From JALORV01 sp963724365 (GTDB lineage: Bacteria > Pseudomonadota > Gammaproteobacteria > Burkholderiales > Burkholderiaceae_F): a stretch of 64,000 nt of DNA. Below, one piece after another: positions 29,881 through 40,033 of the stretch; the first letter of the stretch is position 1, and each line of letters opens with the position of its first letter. The DNA lies in the NCBI GenBank assembly GCA_963724365.1, contig CAVRUR010000005.1, positions 1 to 64,000 of the forward strand, read 5' to 3'. The translations under genes and the position numbers were made by a program. The notes under the pieces were generated by a model. It saw only the letters and a program-made list of their open reading frames with translations. It was not told the DNA's origin and did no database searches.

Positions 29881-31476
29881 TTACTCCGCGGACAGATCGA
29901 CGGTGGGCTGGGCGGTGTCCAGTGCCTCGAACTCGACGCTGATGAGCGTGCCGGGCCAGCGTTCGTCGAGGCTTGCCGGGTTGCTGCTCACGCGGATGAG
30001 TGCGCCGTGCTGCTCTGCAATCTCGCGCACGATTGCCAGTCCCAGACCGCTGCCGTCGACGTTGGTGCCGAGGATGCGGTAGAAGCGATCGAAGACGCGC
30101 TGGCGCTCGCCTTCCGGAATTCCCGGACCGGTATCTTCCACGTCCAGGTACGCAGTGCTGCCGGTGCTTGCGATGCGCACAGTCACGCTGCCCCCGCGTG
30201 GCGTGTAGCGCAATGCGTTGTCCACGAGATTCTTCAGCAGTTCGCGCACCAGCATCGGCGCAGCGACGATCCGCACCGGGGTGTCGGTCCCTTCGAAGCC
30301 GAGATCGACGCCGCGTCCGATCGCATCGGCCACCGACTCGCGCACGAGATCGCGCGCCAGCGGGACGAGGTCGACCACTTCGAAGCCGCTCGGGTCGCTC
30401 GCCTGGTATTCGGCTCGCGCCAGCGCCAGCAACTGATTGATCAGGTGCGTCGACCGATCGGTCGACGCCGCGATGTAGCGCAGCGTGCGCCGCAATTCCT
30501 GCGGATCAATCTCGCGCAGCGCAAGCTCCGCCTGCGTGCGCAGGCCCGCGAGCGGAGTCTTCATCTGGTGCGCGGCGTCGGCGAGGAAGCGCTGCTGCAT
30601 TTCCATGTTGAGCGACAGCCGCGCCAGCAGCTCGTTGAAGGAACTGACCAGCGGCGCAATCTCCTCGGGCGCACCGCGCGGGTCGATCGGAGAAAGGTCG
30701 TCGGGCTGGCGCGACCGGATCCGTGCCTGCAGGTCCGATAGCGGCGCAAGCCCGCGTGTCAGCCCGAACCACACCAGCACCACCGCGAGCGGCAGCACGA
30801 CAAACTGCGGAATGATGACGCCGCGGATGATTTCATTGGCCAGCTGCGAGCGCTTCTCGAGCGTCTCGGCGACCTGTACGAGCGCGTACTCACGCTGGCC
30901 GCCGCGATTGAACTCGACCCAGGAGTACGCAATGCGGATCTCTTGTCCGCGCACATGGTCCGAGCGAAATTGCACTTCGCGGGCCAGCGGGCCGGCGTCT
31001 TCCGGCGGCAATGGCAGGTCGTTGTCGCCGGCGACGAACTCGCCCCGCACGCCGAGGACCATGTAGTAGACGCTGTCGGCTGCATCGGCTCGCAGGATCT
31101 CACGTGCGCTCATCGGCAGCAGCAGCGTCACGCCGCTACGCGTTTCTCGGACATGGTTCGACAGGGCGCCCACCGCATCCGCGAGACTGCGATCGAAGGG
31201 CGCGTTGGCGATGGTCTGGGCGACGATGTAGGTGACCGTCACGCTCATGGGCCACAGCAACAGCAATGGCGCGAGCATCCAGTCCAGGATTTCGCCGAAG
31301 AGCGATCGCTGCTCGAACTGCGCGCGCAGCGGATTGCGCGGCAGGCGCGAGCGCTGCTCGGGCGGAGCCACCGCCAGGGTTGCATCGGTGGGCATGACGC
31401 GCCGCGACCAGGGAACGCGCAAGCGGCGCTTGGGGCCGCCCTCGTCAGGCATCGGCGTCGGCGTGCCGGTGCTCAA
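29881..31476 (-). CDS. Sensor histidine kinase, TctE/QseC type
   Basis: This is an inner-membrane sensor of 531 residues. Helix 1 (LLLLWPMSVTVTYIVAQTIA, about 75-95) and helix 2 (about 235-255) flank a periplasmic domain of about 135 residues. A HAMP-like linker, the H-box FLADAAHQMKTPLAGLR, the N-box LLKNLVDNALRYTPRGG, the G1 box DTGPGIPE and the G2 box GSGLGLAIV follow, so it should be active. The reading frame opens at TTG 31476, which overlaps the regulator stop by four bases; ATG 31452 is an alternative. The ligand is unknown; carboxylates and quorum signals are typical of the group. Confidence 0.5.
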   Translation of the reverse strand: MSTGTPTPMPDEGGPKRRLRVPWSRRVMPTDATLAVAPPEQRSRLPRNPLRAQFEQRSLFGEILDWMLAPLLLLWPMSVTVTYIVAQTIANAPFDRSLADAVGALSNHVRETRSGVTLLLPMSAREILRADAADSVYYMVLGVRGEFVAGDNDLPLPPEDAGPLAREVQFRSDHVRGQEIRIAYSWVEFNRGGQREYALVQVAETLEKRSQLANEIIRGVIIPQFVVLPLAVVLVWFGLTRGLAPLSDLQARIRSRQPDDLSPIDPRGAPEEIAPLVSSFNELLARLSLNMEMQQRFLADAAHQMKTPLAGLRTQAELALREIDPQELRRTLRYIAASTDRSTHLINQLLALARAEYQASDPSGFEVVDLVPLARDLVRESVADAIGRGVDLGFEGTDTPVRIVAAPMLVRELLKNLVDNALRYTPRGGSVTVRIASTGSTAYLDVEDTGPGIPEGERQRVFDRFYRILGTNVDGSGLGLAIVREIAEQHGALIRVSSNPASLDERWPGTLISVEFEALDTAQPTVDLSAE

Positions 31477-32174
31477 GCGCTGCCGGCGGCGACTTCAGCA
31501 GCCGGATCGGCAAAGCGCTCGAGGTAATAGCCGAGTCCGCGCACCGTCACGATGCGGACCGCGTCGGTCTCGATTTTCTTGCGCAGGCGATGGACGTAGA
31601 CCTCGATCGCATTGGTGCTGACCTCTTCGCCCCAGCTGCACAGGTGATCGACCAGTTGTTCCTTGCTGACCAGCCGGCCGGGACGCTGCAGCAGGATCTC
31701 GAGCAGGCTCAGTTCGCGCGCCGACAGGTCGAGCATCTGCTCATGCAGGAAGGCGACATGCCCGACCTGATCGAGGGACAGCGGCCCGTGCCTGAGCACG
31801 GTCTGGGCGCCGCCGGCGGCACGCCGCGTCAGCGCGCGCACCCGGGCTTCGAGTTCGGACAGGGCAAACGGCTTGGCCATGTAGTCGTCGGCGCCGAGGT
31901 CGAGGCCCTTGACGCGCTGCTCGACGCTGTCGGCTGCAGTCAGGATCAGCACCGGCACGGTCGAATTGCGGCTGCGCAGGCGCCTGAGCACTTCCAGTCC
32001 GGACAGCCGCGGCAGGCCGATGTCCAGGATCAGCAGGTCGAAGGGTTGAGCGGCCAGCGCGGTATCGGCATCGTCGCCGCTCGAAACCACGTCGACGGCA
32101 TAGCCGCCCGCCCGCAGCGAGCGGGACAGGCCGTCAGCCAGGACGGCGTCGTCTTCGGCGATCAGGATGCGCAT
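31473..32174 (-). CDS. OmpR/PhoB family response regulator
   Basis: This DNA-binding regulator of 233 residues is paired with the downstream kinase. The receiver domain starts MRILIAEDDAVLADGL; the phospho-acceptor Asp is in LLILDIGLPRLSG and the conserved Lys in DDYMAKPF. The C-terminal winged helix has LSARELSLLEILLQRPG and VYVHRLRKKIETDAVRIVTVRGLGYYL. ATG 32174 is chosen from family alignment; upstream codons are out of family. It is divergent from recA with a 211-bp gap. Confidence 0.5.
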   Translation of the reverse strand: MRILIAEDDAVLADGLSRSLRAGGYAVDVVSSGDDADTALAAQPFDLLILDIGLPRLSGLEVLRRLRSRNSTVPVLILTAADSVEQRVKGLDLGADDYMAKPFALSELEARVRALTRRAAGGAQTVLRHGPLSLDQVGHVAFLHEQMLDLSARELSLLEILLQRPGRLVSKEQLVDHLCSWGEEVSTNAIEVYVHRLRKKIETDAVRIVTVRGLGYYLERFADPAAEVAAGSA

Positions 32175-32291
32175 TATTCGAGAGGCTATGCTTGGGCCCA
32201 GGATGCCCGAGCAAGCGCCGCAGTCTAGGGCGGGCCGAAAGTCCCCCTGCAAGGAGCGCCGCACCGCCGGGCCCCGCAGTCAGGACTCCGG

Positions 32292-32319
32292 TTGACAAGC
32301 GATACTGAATGTATCTACA
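32292..32319 (+). promoter_or_regulatory. Probable recA sigma-70 promoter
   Basis: A perfect -35 hexamer TTGACA (32292-32297) is followed after 16 bp by TCTACA as a weak -10 (32314-32319). The -10 lies inside the first LexA box, as expected for a repressed SOS promoter. The -10 assignment is tentative. Confidence 0.5.
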
Positions 32320-32322
32320 GTG
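32303..32322. promoter_or_regulatory. LexA (SOS) box 1 upstream of recA
   Basis: TACTG-AATGTATCTA-CAGTG fits the gammaproteobacterial/betaproteobacterial LexA consensus CTG-N10-CAG (CTG 32305-32307, CAG 32318-32320). It overlaps the likely -10 region, so LexA would block RNA polymerase. Confidence 0.5.
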
Positions 32323-32326
32323 CATG

Positions 32327-32346
32327 CACTGTAATTAACTTCAGTG
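32327..32346. promoter_or_regulatory. LexA (SOS) box 2 upstream of recA
   Basis: CACTG-TAATTAACTT-CAGTG is a second CTG-N10-CAG operator (CTG 32329-32331, CAG 32342-32344). Its centre is 24 bp from that of box 1, a little over two helical turns. The two boxes share a palindromic junction (acagtgcatgcactgt, 32317-32332). Confidence 0.5.
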
Positions 32347-32385
32347 CCCTGGGTGCCCCGGGGCCAAGCGCGAGCGGAGGCGGCG

Positions 32386-33435
32386 ATGGACGATGGAAGG
32401 AGCATGGTGGTCACGGACAGCAAGGAGCGGCAGAAGGCGTTGGCCGCCGCACTGGCACAGATCGAGAAGCAGTTCGGCAAGGGTTCGGTGATGCGCCTGG
32501 CCGATGGCGAAGTCGCCGAGGACATCCAGGTGGTATCCACCGGATCGCTCGGACTCGACATAGCGTTGGGCGTCGGCGGGTTGCCGCGTGGCCGGTGCGT
32601 GGAGGTCTATGGTCCGGAGTCCTCCGGGAAGACGACGCTGACGCTGCAGGTCATTGCCGAAATGCAGAAGATCGGCGGCACCTGTGCCTTCATCGATGCC
32701 GAGCACGCGCTCGACATCCAGTACGCGCAGAAACTCGGCGTCAACCTCCAGGACCTGCTGGTGTCGCAGCCGGACACCGGTGAACAGGCGCTCGAAATCA
32801 CCGACGCCCTGGTCCGTTCCGGTTCGGTCGACCTGATCGTGATCGACTCCGTCGCTGCGCTGACTCCCAAGGCCGAGATCGAAGGCGAGATGGGTGATTC
32901 GCTGCCGGGACTGCAGGCGCGCCTGATGTCGCAGGCCCTGCGCAAGCTGACCGGCACGATCAAGCGGACCAACTGCCTGGTCATCTTCATCAACCAGATC
33001 CGCATGAAGATCGGCGTGATGTTCGGCAACCCCGAGACCACGACCGGCGGCAATGCGCTCAAGTTCTACGCGTCGGTTCGACTCGACATCCGCCGCATTG
33101 GTTCGATCAAGAAGGGCGACGAGGTCATCGGCTCCGAGACCAAGGTCAAGGTCGTCAAGAACAAGGTCGCACCGCCGTTCAAGCAGACTACCTTCGATAT
33201 CCTTTATGGCGAAGGCATTTCGCGCGAGGGCGAGGTCGTCGACCTGGGCTCTGAACTCAACATCGTCGAAAAGTCCGGAGCCTGGTACAGCTACGAAGGC
33301 AATCGCATCGGCCAGGGCAAGGACAACGCCCGCGAGTATCTGCGCGCGAACCCGGCTATGGCACTCGAGATCGAGAACAAGATCCGGGCTGCCAAGGGCG
33401 TGACCGTGCGTGCCGAGGCTCTCGCCGCCGACTGA
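32386..33435 (+). CDS. recA: Recombinase RecA
   Basis: This is the ATP-dependent strand-exchange protein and LexA coprotease. Walker A is GPESSGKTT, followed by FIDAEHALD, Walker B LIVIDSVAAL and the L2-region NQIRMKIGVMFGNPETTTGG. The length is 349 residues. ATG 32386 (MDDGRS) follows gcggagg with proper spacing and matches the usual MDD start of the family; ATG 32404 is less likely. It is controlled by two SOS boxes and followed after 7 bp by recX. Frame intact. Confidence 0.5.
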   Translation: MDDGRSMVVTDSKERQKALAAALAQIEKQFGKGSVMRLADGEVAEDIQVVSTGSLGLDIALGVGGLPRGRCVEVYGPESSGKTTLTLQVIAEMQKIGGTCAFIDAEHALDIQYAQKLGVNLQDLLVSQPDTGEQALEITDALVRSGSVDLIVIDSVAALTPKAEIEGEMGDSLPGLQARLMSQALRKLTGTIKRTNCLVIFINQIRMKIGVMFGNPETTTGGNALKFYASVRLDIRRIGSIKKGDEVIGSETKVKVVKNKVAPPFKQTTFDILYGEGISREGEVVDLGSELNIVEKSGAWYSYEGNRIGQGKDNAREYLRANPAMALEIENKIRAAKGVTVRAEALAAD

Positions 33436-33442
33436 GTCCCGC

Positions 33443-33937
33443 ATGGCAACGACGGCGTGCGACAAGCCAGCTGCCAGCTTGTTGAAGCGTGCCGTCGCGC
33501 TGCTCGCGCGCCGCGAGCACAGTCGGGTCGAGCTGGCGCGCAAGCTGATGCGCCGGCTCGACGAAGGCCAGGATCGCGCCGATGTCGACGCGGTGCTGGA
33601 CGAACTGCAGCGACGCGACCTCCTCTCGGAAGATCGCTTTGCCGCAGCCGTCGTGCGCGCCCGTGCGTCCCGCTACGGTGACACACGCCTGAGGCAGGAT
33701 CTCAAGTCCCGCGGCGCGACGCCCGATGCCGCCGCGGCCGCGCTCGATGCAGTGCGCGGCTCCGAACTGCAGCGGGCTCGCACCGTCTGGGCCCGCCGCT
33801 TCCACGGGCCGCCAACATCCTTGCAGGAGCGTGCCCGTCAGGTACGCTTCATGGAGGCGCGGGGCTTCTCTGCGGCCGTCATCCGTCGAGTCCTGACGGG
33901 TCTTCCGGACGACGACTCCGGCGATTCCGGCAACTAA
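33443..33937 (+). CDS. recX: RecA regulator RecX
   Basis: This is a small all-helical inhibitor of RecA filaments, 164 residues. Repeated three-helix units are visible: LLARREHSRVELARKLMRR, VLDELQRRDLLSEDRFAAA with VRARASRYGDTRLRQDLKSRG, and a C-terminal unit ending FMEARGFSAAVIRRVL. ATG 33443 is preferred; the frame is open further upstream but that part overlaps recA. Co-transcribed with recA and so SOS-induced. Confidence 0.5.
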   Translation: MATTACDKPAASLLKRAVALLARREHSRVELARKLMRRLDEGQDRADVDAVLDELQRRDLLSEDRFAAAVVRARASRYGDTRLRQDLKSRGATPDAAAAALDAVRGSELQRARTVWARRFHGPPTSLQERARQVRFMEARGFSAAVIRRVLTGLPDDDSGDSGN

Positions 33938-34084
33938 GCCGATCCGGCGTGTCGTCCGGCACCGGTCCGGTCGGCACGTTGATCTTCCGCAGTCCGCTAG
34001 AGCGTCCCCCGCCGGGTCGCTGTGCTAAATTTCTCCGTCGGGCCGCGCCAAGCACTTCCACGGCGGCCCTTTCTTTTGCCGCAG

Positions 34085-34681
34085 ATGCCCAACCGCCGCC
34101 ACGTGCACACGCGTTCGATCCGGGTCGACGCCTACGCGCGCGATGACGGCCTCTGGGATCTCGAGGCGCAACTCACCGATACCAAGTCGCGCGACTTTCC
34201 GCTCGCTACCGGCATGCGAGCCGCCGGCGATCCGGTGCACGACATGGTCCTGCGCGTGACCATCGATACCAAGGCCAACGATCATCGATGCGGTGGCGGA
34301 GTCGCTCTGGGTTCCGTATCCGGGCCACTGCGACACGATCGGCCCGGACTACCGCAAGCTGATCGGCCTGAACCTGCTGCAGGACTTCCGCCGCCATCTG
34401 CAGGGCCGGCTGGGCGGCGTGCACGGCTGCACGCACCTGACCGAACTCGCCAAGGTGCTGCCGACCGCCGCCGTGCAGGCCTTCGCCGGCGAAGTATTCA
34501 AGACGCGCGATAGCGCGCACGCCGGGCATCAGCACGACGAGAAGATGCCGTGGCAGCTCGATCGCTGCCATGCCCTGCGGCTCGACGGACCGGCGGTTGC
34601 CCAGTTCTATCCGCGCTGGCATCACCCCAGGCGCACCGCTACGCCGGCGAAACCGACCCCGATCAAGGACGGGACCACCCA

Positions 34682-34685
<4 letters not shown>
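34085..34685 (+). CDS. DUF2889 family protein (frameshifted)
   Basis: This is a protein of about 200 residues in the position where Burkholderiales carry a DUF2889 gene between recX and sucC. It begins MPNRRHVHTRSIRVDAYARDD and includes LWVPYPGHCDTIGPDYRKLIGLNL and GCTHLTELAKVLP. The first part reads in frame 2 and the rest in frame 3; one extra g near 34280 (gccaacgatcatc) explains it. The stop overlaps the sucC ATG (34682-34685). Function is unknown, and no membrane segment or catalytic motif is recognised. Confidence 0.5.
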
Positions 34686-35848
<1,163 letters not shown>

Positions 35849-35867
35849 ACGCGCAGCGAGAACAACG

Positions 35868-36752
35868 ATGAGCATCCTGATCAACAAGAACTCCCGCGTG
35901 GTTACGCAAGGCATCACCGGCAAGACCGGCCAGTTCCATACGCGCGCATGCCGCGAGTACGCCAACGGCAAGGCCTGCTTCGTCGCCGGTGTCCATCCGA
36001 AAAAGGCCGGCGAGGACTTCGATGGCATTCCGATATTCGCCAGCGTCAAGGACGCCAAGGCCCAGACCGGCGCGAATGTCTCCGTCATCTACGTGCCGCC
36101 GGCGGGTGCCGCCGAGGCCATCTGGGAGGCGGTCGATGCCGACCTCGACCTGGTGATCTGCATCACCGAAGGCATCCCGGTGCGTGACATGGTTGTCGTG
36201 CGCGACAAGATGCGCAAGCACAACAAGAAAACGCTGCTGCTCGGTCCGAACTGCCCGGGCACGATCACACCGGAAGAGATCAAGATCGGCATCATGCCGG
36301 GGCACATTCACCGCAAGGGCCGCATCGGCGTGGTGTCCCGCTCTGGCACGCTGACCTACGAAGCGGTGGCGCAGCTGACCGATCTCGGCATGGGTCAGTC
36401 GAGCGCAGTCGGTATCGGTGGCGACCCCGTCAATGGGCTGAAGCACATCGACATCCTCAAGCTATTCAACGAGGACCCGGACACCGATGCAGTCGTGATG
36501 ATCGGCGAGATCGGCGGCACCGATGAGGAAATCGCGGCCGAGTGGGCCAAGAAGCACATGAAAAAGCCCGTCGTCGGCTTTATCGCCGGCGTCACCGCGC
36601 CCCCGGGAAAGCGCATGGGCCATGCGGGCGCAATCATCTCCGGCGGCAAGGGCACCGCGCAGGAAAAGCTCGCCGTGATGGAAGCGTGCGGCATCCGCAC
36701 GACAAAGAACCCGTCCGAACTCGGAAAGTTGTTGAAGAGCGTGCTGAAGTAA
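35868..36752 (+). CDS. sucD: Succinyl-CoA synthetase alpha subunit
   Basis: This is the partner of SucC, 294 residues. The N-terminal CoA-binding Rossmann domain has RVVTQGITGKTGQFHT, and the middle has LLGPNCPGTITPEEIKIGIM. The phosphorylated His is in GHAGAIISGGKGTAQ near the C-terminus. It lies 19 bp after sucC. Confidence 0.5.
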   Translation: MSILINKNSRVVTQGITGKTGQFHTRACREYANGKACFVAGVHPKKAGEDFDGIPIFASVKDAKAQTGANVSVIYVPPAGAAEAIWEAVDADLDLVICITEGIPVRDMVVVRDKMRKHNKKTLLLGPNCPGTITPEEIKIGIMPGHIHRKGRIGVVSRSGTLTYEAVAQLTDLGMGQSSAVGIGGDPVNGLKHIDILKLFNEDPDTDAVVMIGEIGGTDEEIAAEWAKKHMKKPVVGFIAGVTAPPGKRMGHAGAIISGGKGTAQEKLAVMEACGIRTTKNPSELGKLLKSVLK

Positions 36753-36816
36753 TACCGTCCGGCTGCGGCCGGCGCGTCACGGTGCCGCAGAGTGCCGCTC
36801 AGGGGGAGACGAGTCG

Positions 36817-37527
36817 ATGATGGAATGGCTGATGAATCTGGAATGGGATGCCATCATCCAGATCATCATCATCGACATCCTGCTCGGCGGCGACAACGCG
36901 GTCATCATCGCGCTCGCCTGCCGCAACCTGCCGCCGAAGCATCGGCGCCAGGGCATTTTCTGGGGCGCGGCCGGGGCGATCATCCTGCGCGTGATCCTGA
37001 TCACGATGGCGGTCGCGCTGCTCAAGGTGCCGTTCCTGAAGCTGATCGGCGGCGTGCTGCTGCTGTGGATCGGCATCAAGCTGATCGCGCCTCCGGAAGA
37101 GGAAGGTGGCGCGCATGGCAAGGTTCAGGCAAGCGACAAACTGCTGGCAGCGATCAAGACCATCATCATTGCGGATTTCGTCATGTCGCTCGACAACGTC
37201 ATCGCCATTGCCGGCGCGGCCGAGCAGGCGGATCCGAGCCAGCGCACCGGGCTCATCATCTTCGGCCTGCTGGTCTCGGTGCCGTTCATCGTCTTCGGCA
37301 GCCAGATCATCCTCAAGTTGCTGGACCGTTATCCGATCATCATCCTGCTCGGCGGTGCGCTGCTCGGCTGGATTGCCGGCGGGCTCATCGTGTCCGACCC
37401 GGTTGCCGAGCCCCACATTCCCCAGACGCGACATGATCGATACATCGCCAGTGCGGCCGGCGCGGTGATCGTCATCGCGGCGGCGAAGTACTTTGCATGG
37501 CGTCGCCGCTCGAGTTCCGCGGCATGA
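36817..37527 (+). CDS. TerC family integral membrane protein
   Basis: This is a 236-residue TerC/YjbE-type membrane protein with seven hydrophobic segments. Acidic membrane residues typical of the family appear in IIDILLGGDNAVIIAL and ADFVMSLDNVIAIAGAA, giving the paired GGDN and SLDN motifs. Family members are linked to manganese export and metal homeostasis. The ribosome site gggggagacg precedes ATG 36817. It ends 8 bp before the PP2C gene. Confidence 0.5.
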   Translation: MMEWLMNLEWDAIIQIIIIDILLGGDNAVIIALACRNLPPKHRRQGIFWGAAGAIILRVILITMAVALLKVPFLKLIGGVLLLWIGIKLIAPPEEEGGAHGKVQASDKLLAAIKTIIIADFVMSLDNVIAIAGAAEQADPSQRTGLIIFGLLVSVPFIVFGSQIILKLLDRYPIIILLGGALLGWIAGGLIVSDPVAEPHIPQTRHDRYIASAAGAVIVIAAAKYFAWRRRSSSAA

Positions 37528-37534
37528 TGCGCCC

Positions 37535-38350
37535 ATGACCGTCGCCCTCGACTTCGCGCTCAAGACCCATCCGGGGCTGGTGCGCCCGCTCAACGAGGAC
37601 GCCATCGGCGCGGACCCGTCGTGCGGACTGTTCGCACTGGCGGACGGCCTCGGCGGCTACAACGCCGGCGAAGTCGCGAGCGTCATGGCGATCAGCTCGG
37701 TGCTCGAGCGACTGTCGTCGGCACTGGCCGACTCCCGCTCGAGCGACGTCGTTTTCACGCCTGACGACGTCATTTACGACACCGTCAACGAGATCAACGC
37801 CAATATCTACAACGCGGCACTCAACAGCGCAGCGTTCGAGGGCATGGCGACGACACTCGTCGTCGCCTGGTTCCTGGGTGAGCGGCTGTGGGTGGCGCAC
37901 ACCGGGGACTCGCGGCTGTATCGCTACCGCGACGACCAGCTCGAGCAACTGACGCGCGATCACTCCTTTTCGCAGGAACTGCTCGACGCCGGCATGGTGA
38001 CCGAGGAAGAAGCGCGCATCCTGCCGGCCAAGAACCTCGTTACCCGCGCGCTCGGCGCGAGCCCCGAGATCGAACCGGAAGTGCAGGACCTCGACGTGAT
38101 GGCGGGCGACCTGATCCTGCTGTGCTCGGACGGCCTGACCGAGATGGTCGGCAGCTACGAGATCGCCGGCCTGCTGGCGGCCCAGGCCGACATGCACGAG
38201 ACCGCCCGTCGCCTGGTCGACCTCGCCAACGAGGCCGGCGGCCGCGACAACATCTCGGTCATCATCATCAAGGTGACCCGCAAGGACGCTGCCGAGCCGA
38301 CTTCCGAGGGCACGGCTGCAGCCGTGGCTAGCGCGCCCGATGAAGCTTGA
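37535..38350 (+). CDS. PP2C-type Ser/Thr protein phosphatase
   Basis: This cytosolic metal-dependent phosphatase has 271 residues. Motifs in order are RPLNEDAIG, ALADGLGGYNAGEVAS, FEGMATTLVVAW, AHTGDSRLYRYRD, LLCSDGLTEMV and GGRDNISVIII, so all metal-binding Asp residues are present. ATG 37535 is used; the frame is open upstream into terC. It lies 86 bp before an FHA (phosphothreonine-binding) gene, which points to a Ser/Thr phosphorylation circuit. No kinase gene is seen in the window. Confidence 0.5.
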   Translation: MTVALDFALKTHPGLVRPLNEDAIGADPSCGLFALADGLGGYNAGEVASVMAISSVLERLSSALADSRSSDVVFTPDDVIYDTVNEINANIYNAALNSAAFEGMATTLVVAWFLGERLWVAHTGDSRLYRYRDDQLEQLTRDHSFSQELLDAGMVTEEEARILPAKNLVTRALGASPEIEPEVQDLDVMAGDLILLCSDGLTEMVGSYEIAGLLAAQADMHETARRLVDLANEAGGRDNISVIIIKVTRKDAAEPTSEGTAAAVASAPDEA

Positions 38351-38436
38351 AACCGTGGCTAGACCGTTGATTGGCAGCCTTTTTACAGGCTGGCAGAATC
38401 TCCGGGAATACGAGAATATGGGCCCGAGGAGAAATG

Positions 38437-39114
38437 ATGCCTAGGCTGGTCCTGAGTCTGGACGGTGTGGTGCTGCGGGAAGTCGGTCTGACGAAGGACC
38501 GCACGACCATCGGCCGGCGCTCGCACAACGACATCGTGATCGACAACCTCGCCGTCAGCGGCGAGCACGCGGTCATCTACAGCTCGGGCGGCGAGGTCTA
38601 CCTCGAGGACCTCGGCTCCACCAACGGCACGACCGTCAACGGCCAGCCGATCAAGAAGCATTTGCTGCAAAGCGGCGACGCCGTCGAGATCGGCAAGTAC
38701 CGGCTCAAGTTCCTGGCCGACGGCGCCTCCGGCACCGAGGGCGAAGTCGACATCGACACCTCGCAGCCGCTGAAGCGCGAGTTCTACGGCCCCGGCCCGG
38801 CGACGATCCAGATCCGCCAGCCCGGTTCCGGCGAGGATTCCCCGGCGGCGGCGTCGATCAAGATCCTCAACGGCGCCAACGAGGGCCGCGAGCTGCAACT
38901 GGTGAAGGCGCTGACCACGATCGGCCGACCCGGCCACCAGGTCGCCGTCATCACCCGCCGCCCGACCGGCTACTTCATCGCCCATGTCGAAGGCGAAGTG
39001 TTCCCGACCGTCAACGGCGCCAACCTCGGCTCGGCCGCGCATCCGCTCAAGAACAAGGACGTCATCGAACTCGCCGGCGTGCGGATGGAGTTCCTGAACG
39101 CGCCGGCGGTTTAG
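38437..39114 (+). CDS. Double FHA-domain protein
   Basis: This is a 225-residue cytosolic phosphopeptide-binding protein. FHA domain 1 (residues about 1-90) has the canonical TIGRRSHNDIVID, VSGEHAVI and DLGSTNGTTVNG. A second, degenerate FHA-like half (about 135-225) has TTIGRPGHQVAVITRR and FPTVNGANLGSAAHPL but lacks the Ser-x-x-His pair. ATG 38437 has gagga six bases upstream; ATG 38434 is also possible. The 3' third of this gene is duplicated at 40150-40264 as part of a tandem duplication. Confidence 0.5.
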   Translation: MPRLVLSLDGVVLREVGLTKDRTTIGRRSHNDIVIDNLAVSGEHAVIYSSGGEVYLEDLGSTNGTTVNGQPIKKHLLQSGDAVEIGKYRLKFLADGASGTEGEVDIDTSQPLKREFYGPGPATIQIRQPGSGEDSPAAASIKILNGANEGRELQLVKALTTIGRPGHQVAVITRRPTGYFIAHVEGEVFPTVNGANLGSAAHPLKNKDVIELAGVRMEFLNAPAV

Positions 39115-39256
39115 GTCGGCAAAGCTCCTCATCCGCCCGGATGAGACGCGCAGTCCGCGGCACCGACTGCCGCAAATCGTCACCCTCGAAAGCCGCAAAC
39201 TGTCAGGAGTGCCTTGAATTCACGGCACTTTTCTCCGTTTAGGCGGCCATTCTCCC

Positions 39257-39272
39257 TGGCACGGATCTAGCA
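39257..39272 (+). promoter_or_regulatory. Sigma-54 promoter of pilin copy 1
   Basis: TGGCACG-GATC-TAGCA matches the -24/-12 consensus TGGCACG-N4-TTGCA with one mismatch. It is 57 bp before the pilin ATG. Type IV pilin genes are commonly transcribed by RpoN with the activator PilR. Confidence 0.5.
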
Positions 39273-39328
39273 GACTGTTGGTCATCGGCAAGGGGCCGTG
39301 TCTGACCGAGATCTTCACAGGAGAGTAA

Positions 39329-39864
39329 ATGAAACAGCAACTCAACCGTCTTCAGCGCGGCTTCACGCTGATCGAGTTGATGATCGTCGTGGCGATCATC
39401 GGCATTTTGGCGGCCATCGCGATTCCGGCGTATCAGGACTACACGGTCCGTGCGCGCGTGTCGGAAGGTATGGGGATGGCTTCGGAAGTTAAGGCACTTG
39501 TCTCCGACAACGCGTCGAACGCCAGCCCGAATGCGAACGGTGGATTGGCCGCCGGTATGCGCACAGACGCCGCTACGACCTGTATAGCAGCCGGTACGTG
39601 TACCAACCCCATCAACTCGCGAAATGTCACCAGCCTCACGGTAACGACCGTGTCAGGTCAAATTGATGTTCTCTACACGGCGCGATTGCGCCGGCCGCGA
39701 CGGCCACCGTATCCCTTATACCGCTATCGGGTGGAGCTGCCCTCGTTGCCGGCACACCGCCGCCGGCCCCGATTACGTGGACCTGCTACGCAGCTGGCAA
39801 GACGGGTGCGCCGGCCTCAGCCACACTGCTGGGCAAGTACGCTCCTGCCGAGTGCCGCGCTTAA
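39329..39864 (+). pseudogene. pilA: Type IV pilin copy 1, single-base frameshift
   Basis: This is a type IVa prepilin with leader MKQQLNRLQRG, cleavage before F of FTLIELMIVVAIIGILAAIA, and E5. Against the intact copy at 40478 one base is missing at about 39680 (acacggcgcg versus acacggcagcg). Codons after it are out of frame, and translation would run on to 39937 with a foreign Arg-rich tail lacking the C-terminal Cys pair. Restoring the base gives a 178-residue pilin ending at 39864. The ribosome site aggagag precedes ATG. It may be a silent copy, a phase-off state or a sequence error; the rest is about 98 percent identical to copy 2. Confidence 0.5.
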
Positions 39865-39889
39865 TCGAAGCGGTAAGTTAGGCAACGAA

Positions 39890-39911
39890 GGGGGCGCTCG
39901 CGCCCCCTTTT
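39890..39911 (+). terminator. Rho-independent terminator after pilin copy 1
   Basis: A 7-bp GC stem, gggggcg (39890-39896) with cgccccc (39901-39907), a ctcg tetraloop and TTTT. Confidence 0.5.
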
Positions 39912-40033
39912 CAATTCGAGCAGGATTCAGACGGTGATTTCGTTGACTGCGTGACCGAGGATGCCCTTGTCAAGTCACCCAACCTGATGTTCGGCTCGCT
40001 CCATTGCTCCATTACAGCGCTTCAGCCGATCGA

